A model generated the notes under the pieces. That model saw only the letters and a program-made list of their open reading frames with translations. It did not search any database and had not been told where the DNA came from. A DNA stretch of 35,100 bases from Planoprotostelium fungivorum (Eukaryota > Evosea > Variosea > Cavosteliida > Cavosteliaceae), in contig MDYQ01000265.1 of assembly GCA_003024175.1 (NCBI GenBank), positions 1-35,100 on the forward strand, in the 5' to 3' direction. The position numbers and the translations under genes are program-made. Positions 31,883 through 35,100 of the stretch are shown one piece after another (within the stretch, counting starts at the first letter, position 1; every line of letters begins with the position of its first letter).

Positions 31883-34675
31883 CTATTCCTTTCTAGACTT
31901 CTTTCTCTTGGCAATCTTGCTCTTGAGACCCCTGGTGGATGCACTCTTCTTCACAGGAGTATACTTGGGCGCCTTCTTGGTCCTCTTCCTCTTCTTGGAC
32001 TCAGATACTCTTGGTGCTCTGACTCTAGTAATCTTCTCGCCAGGGTGGGGATTCTGGGCAATCCACTCCTCTTGATCCAATTCCTCCAAGTCGGAAAGCT
32101 CCTCTTCATATATCTTGTTGTCCTCTTCCTCATACTCCTCCAAGGCATCAGGATCTACACCAAATTGCTCTTCCATCTGAGCCACTGAAGGCATGACCAA
32201 GGCAAAGAGGTCTTGTAACATGTCCCTCTGAGTGGATTCAACAGGATGAGTGTCAGCCACTATCTCCTGTTGAACTGATCTGTATATGATCAGTACAAGA
32301 TGTATTGACCACTCACCTCATCTTGTTGGTACCAGTGTCTCTCACATAGAAGTCTCTGAACATCCTCTCAGTGGTGTTGATGAGAAGGCAGTAGTCCGCC
32401 ACTTCAATTGGAGTGCCATCCCTCTTGGCCCAACCTTGAAAGACATAAGTGCTGAAGGTCCTTCTCAGAGTGGCAAATGTGGCATTCTCTGCCTCTGGGC
32501 AGTATGTCCTCACAAATCTGACCAAGAGAGGGAGGACACTCTTGGGAATGCAACCATCACCCTTGGAGTTGATCCTGCATCCATCAACACTTGACACTTG
32601 AACATCACTCACCACATGTGTAAGTCTGCCTTGCTTCTCAACTGTGCCACTTCTACCTCAGGTCTCTGACCCTTGTAAGCTGCCTGCCACGCCTGGAATG
32701 CTTTCCTCTTGTCACTGCTCATCAAGGCAGGCCTACCATACTTGATGAAGAAGAGCCACATCTGAGCCACAGAAGGAGGAAGAGGGACACAGGAGCCTAG
32801 CACTCTATCTGTCTTCTCTCCAGTGACAATGACATGCCAACCATTGATCCTGTTGTAGCGGATGCTGTCAAACAATTGTCTAGTGACAAATTGTGCCCTC
32901 TGTCCACCTACCACCACTGTGGACATCAGTATGATAATGTATGGAATGTTCTCACCTGATAACATGTACACAAATGCATCTTGGAGTCTGACGGCCATTG
33001 GACGGGATAACTTCTCATGATCTTCTTTCTCACTTGTTTGTACATAGTGTGTTGCTCTTCTGAAGATCTGAACTGATGAGAAAGTGAAATCTGCACATCT
33101 TTCACCTTGTACACTTTGAAGATGAGAACTCTGATGTTGTTCTTGGATAGCCACTGTTTGTTCTCCTTCATATCAGATACACTCCTTCCGTAGATACTGG
33201 TGGATCCTGCCATGGCTGTTGCAAAGTTCTTTGCCTGCAGTAGTAGTCTGATGGTCGTCTCACTCTTATTGACCTCTTCATCAGAAGGAGATGGGAGAAC
33301 TGATATGATCCCTCTGATCATCTGCACACTTGAGATGAGATATCCATCACACTCTCACCTCCTTGATACCAGCCATCACATTTCTCATTGTTCCCCACTT
33401 GTGAGTGCCCAACTCAGTGGCCAAGTACTTCCATAGCCAGATCCAGGCCTTGACAAAATCCACGTCTAGCATGGACTTGTAAGTGAACTTTGACTTGGGC
33501 AGTAGTATGTGATGAAGTCTTGCCATCTGACGCAGGTAGGTCTTGTTGTAGGTCACTATGTTGTATGCTCTAGCAGCAAAAGTGGATTCATTCAAGATGT
33601 CTTGACGGTGTGTATGTGCATCCTGGTGAAATCAAAAATGATATCCTCAGTGCACTCACCTTTTGTCTCATCAGTCTAGCCTTAGTAGTTGGATTGACCT
33701 CTGCCATATCAGCCGAAGGTCTTGCAGTATCTGTCTGCCTGTTTGTGACTGGAACTGCTGCATTGATCTTCTCATAGAAGACATCTCTATTGATCTGAGT
33801 TTGATAGATTATGATATCTCACCTGAACACTGGAGTAGTGGTAGGATCAAAAGTTGGATGGCCCTCAAAGACAAGAGTTTCCTCAATCTCCCTTGCTAAC
33901 TTCTTCATGTCCTTCCTCCACTCTTTCTTGACAGATTGATCAGAGTGCTCATATGCCTTCTCAATCAATGATGTGACTTGAAATCTAGAAGTTGAAGCTC
34001 TTTCACGGGTATGCGCCTACATGCTCAGAATGAATTTGTGAATCAGCACTCACTTTTCTCCCGTCATCTTCCTCTTCTTCTTCACTCTCTTCTTCACTCT
34101 CTTCTCTTTCCTCTTCACTCTCTTCTCTCTCTTCCTCACTCTCTTCTCTCTCTTCCTCACTCTCTTCTCCGTCCATCATGTGAGAGATCTCCTACTGATG
34201 ATGAGGATGACACTTCATCATCACTCACCTTCTGCTCAACAACACTGCTGACCCTCACTGCCCAAGTGACAAAGTTCCTAAGCTGTTGCCATCAGTACAA
34301 CCACAGTGATACTCTCACCTCTCTAAGCTCCTTGTCATTGAGGTCAATCTCAGTCTCTCCATCTTCTTCCTTGCCCAAGTTGTTGTCACTGATGACTTGT
34401 TCTCTCAGCTCAGTCTCCCTCTCTTCAATTCTTCTGATGGCAAGTTGAACAGCCTGATGTGATCAGACTTGAACATATGACTGGCTCACCCTCATCCTGT
34501 CTATGGAAGACATCCTTCCTGGATTGTCAAACTTGGAGTGTCCTGCCATGGTGATGTTCTGGTCCTGTTGGTGGTTGTCCTGTGGCGCCTGTGCTGTGTT
34601 GGTGTCTGTTGAAAGTGATTCACCAAGTGTGGAACTCAAATCCTTCAGAAGCTTCTGAAGCTTCCAAGGTTCCAC
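31883..34675 (-). CDS. Tyrosine recombinase, 794 residues, 12 exons
   Basis: Exons on the minus strand: 34675-34490, 34453-34319, 34282-34229, 34191-34054, 34016-33823, 33786-33660, 33622-33359, 33321-33106, 33067-32956, 32916-32613, 32574-32317, 32279-31883. All eleven introns are 36-39 nt, and the join is open to the end. A Glu-rich segment (EESEEERE repeats, about residues 130-165) precedes a helical region. The catalytic domain follows: GGQRAQF with Arg482, VTGEKT with Lys510, FATLRRTFST with Arg614, and TTERMFRDFYVR with the likely nucleophile Tyr653. The 171-residue Arg-to-Tyr spacing suits the family. The His usually found three before the second Arg is Ala here, and the His/Trp before Tyr is not obvious, so activity is likely but not proven. 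The tail is acidic and then Lys/Arg-rich, like a nuclear signal. It probably cuts and joins DNA to move the element. Confidence 0.72.
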
Positions 34676-34699
34676 AACTTCCTAGGAATTCTATCATTT

Positions 34700-34770
34700 C
34701 TGAGGATTACAAACCTTCCATGGGATTACATAGCATCCCGTGGATTTACAAACCTTCCCATGGTCTACAA
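34700..34770. repeat. Imperfect direct repeat upstream of the recombinase gene
   Basis: GGATTACAAACCTTCCATGG and GGATTTACAAACCTTCCCATGG lie about 38 bases apart, with a third weaker GGGATTACATAG copy between them. They lie 25-100 bases upstream of the recombinase start codon, so they could be promoter elements or binding sites of the element's right end. Confidence 0.5.
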
Positions 34771-34943
34771 ACTCACACTTGGATATTTTTCACAAGTCCC
34801 CATCCTGCTCCTATCTCATTGCCACTCATGGTAACTTCCCCAACCTCTCCACAGACCAACTGCCATATCATGGCAGATTGATGACAGCTTTCTGACACTT
34901 TCACATGAAATTTTTCTCAATTTTCTCTCAATTTTCTTTGACT

Positions 34944-35100
34944 AAGGGTTTAGGGTTTTAGGGTTTAGGGGGTTAGGGTTTAGGGTTTAGGGTTTAGGGT
35001 TTAGGGTTTAGGGTTTAGGGTTTAGGGTTTAGGGTTTGGGGGTTTAGGGTTTAGGGTTTAGGGTTTAGGGTTTAGGGTTTAGGGTTTAGGGTTTAGGGTT
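34944..35100 (+). repeat. Terminal telomere, (TTTAGGG)n
   Basis: About 21 units of the Arabidopsis-type repeat running to the end of the window. Variants occur near the inner edge (TTTTAGGG, TTTAGGGGG, TTAGGG) and one TTTGGGGG block lies near 35036. The G-rich strand runs 5' to 3' toward the end, as expected for a right chromosome terminus. Confidence 0.97.

Larger units (their letters stand above)
31291..34943 (-). mobile_element. Telomere-flanked tyrosine-recombinase element (Crypton-like)
   Basis: A 3.65-kb block bounded on both sides by TTTAGGG repeats in the same orientation. It has one long spliced gene for a tyrosine recombinase (31883-34675, minus), a 6-unit hairpin array downstream of it (31446-31806), and repeated flanking sequence upstream (34700-34770). 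There is no reverse transcriptase, capsid-like or other gene, which fits a Crypton-type DNA transposon rather than DIRS. The block ends are TCGTCAAGTG on the left and TTTGACTA on the right. Read inward, both show GTCAA close to the telomere junction, but this is too short to call terminal repeats. The intact gene implies recent arrival. Alternatively this is an ordinary subtelomeric block spread by recombination. Confidence 0.6.

Noticed and set aside
34011-34448. Long plus-strand frame rich in SLLHSLL repeats
   Set aside because: It is the antisense of the Glu-rich exon of the recombinase gene (EESEEERE), and it lacks domains and splice support.

Overview
This window is the right end of a nuclear chromosome of a unicellular eukaryote. 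The last ~157 bases are a TTTAGGG telomere tract. Genes are close packed (about one per 1.7 kb) and full of short spliceosomal introns (mostly 28-60 nt, GTGAG/GTGAT...CAG/TAG). The gene content (class II DAHP synthase, MYB protein, mitochondrial carrier, omega-amidase, GH13 glucosidase, STRA6-like receptor, tyrosine-recombinase element) suggests a free-living protist. TTTAGGG repeats occur in plants, several algae and scattered protists, so I cannot name the lineage. An amoebozoan or similar protist is only a guess. Most gene models were built by joining exons across GT-AG introns. Wherever I give a residue count, the summed exon length is a multiple of three and ends at a stop codon.

Layout, left to right. 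1-7 kb: the tail of a protein kinase, a four-helix membrane protein, a histidine-phosphatase/phosphoglycerate-mutase-like enzyme, a P450 relic on the minus strand, class II DAHP synthase (first step of the shikimate pathway), and a MYB factor whose upstream region carries E2F-like and MYB-like sites. 7-16.5 kb: a secreted protein, omega-amidase NIT2, a mitochondrial carrier whose stop codon lies one base from that of NIT2, an ankyrin protein, a two-domain acetyltransferase, a leucine-rich-repeat protein and an unidentified protein. 16.5-21 kb: a GH13 oligo-1,6-glucosidase-like enzyme, a GNAT acetyltransferase, a C2-domain protein and a MAPEG membrane protein. 21.6-29.8 kb: one very large intron-rich gene, with an N-terminal membrane anchor, a long ectodomain of repeated beta-sandwich-like units and a polytopic C-terminus resembling STRA6.

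29.8-35.1 kb is the chromosome end. After about 1.1 kb without genes lies a fossil of a Ty3/gypsy chromovirus. It is cut at its 5' side by an internal TTTAGGG tract in the same orientation as the terminal telomere. Then comes a 3.65-kb block holding one intact 12-exon gene for a predicted 794-residue tyrosine recombinase (Crypton-like), with an array of six GC-rich hairpins downstream of it. The true telomere follows. The simplest reading is a chromosome break inside an old retroelement that was healed by telomere addition, followed by arrival of a tyrosine-recombinase element inside the telomere repeats. This telomere-flanked recombinase/hairpin unit is the most likely undescribed system in the window.
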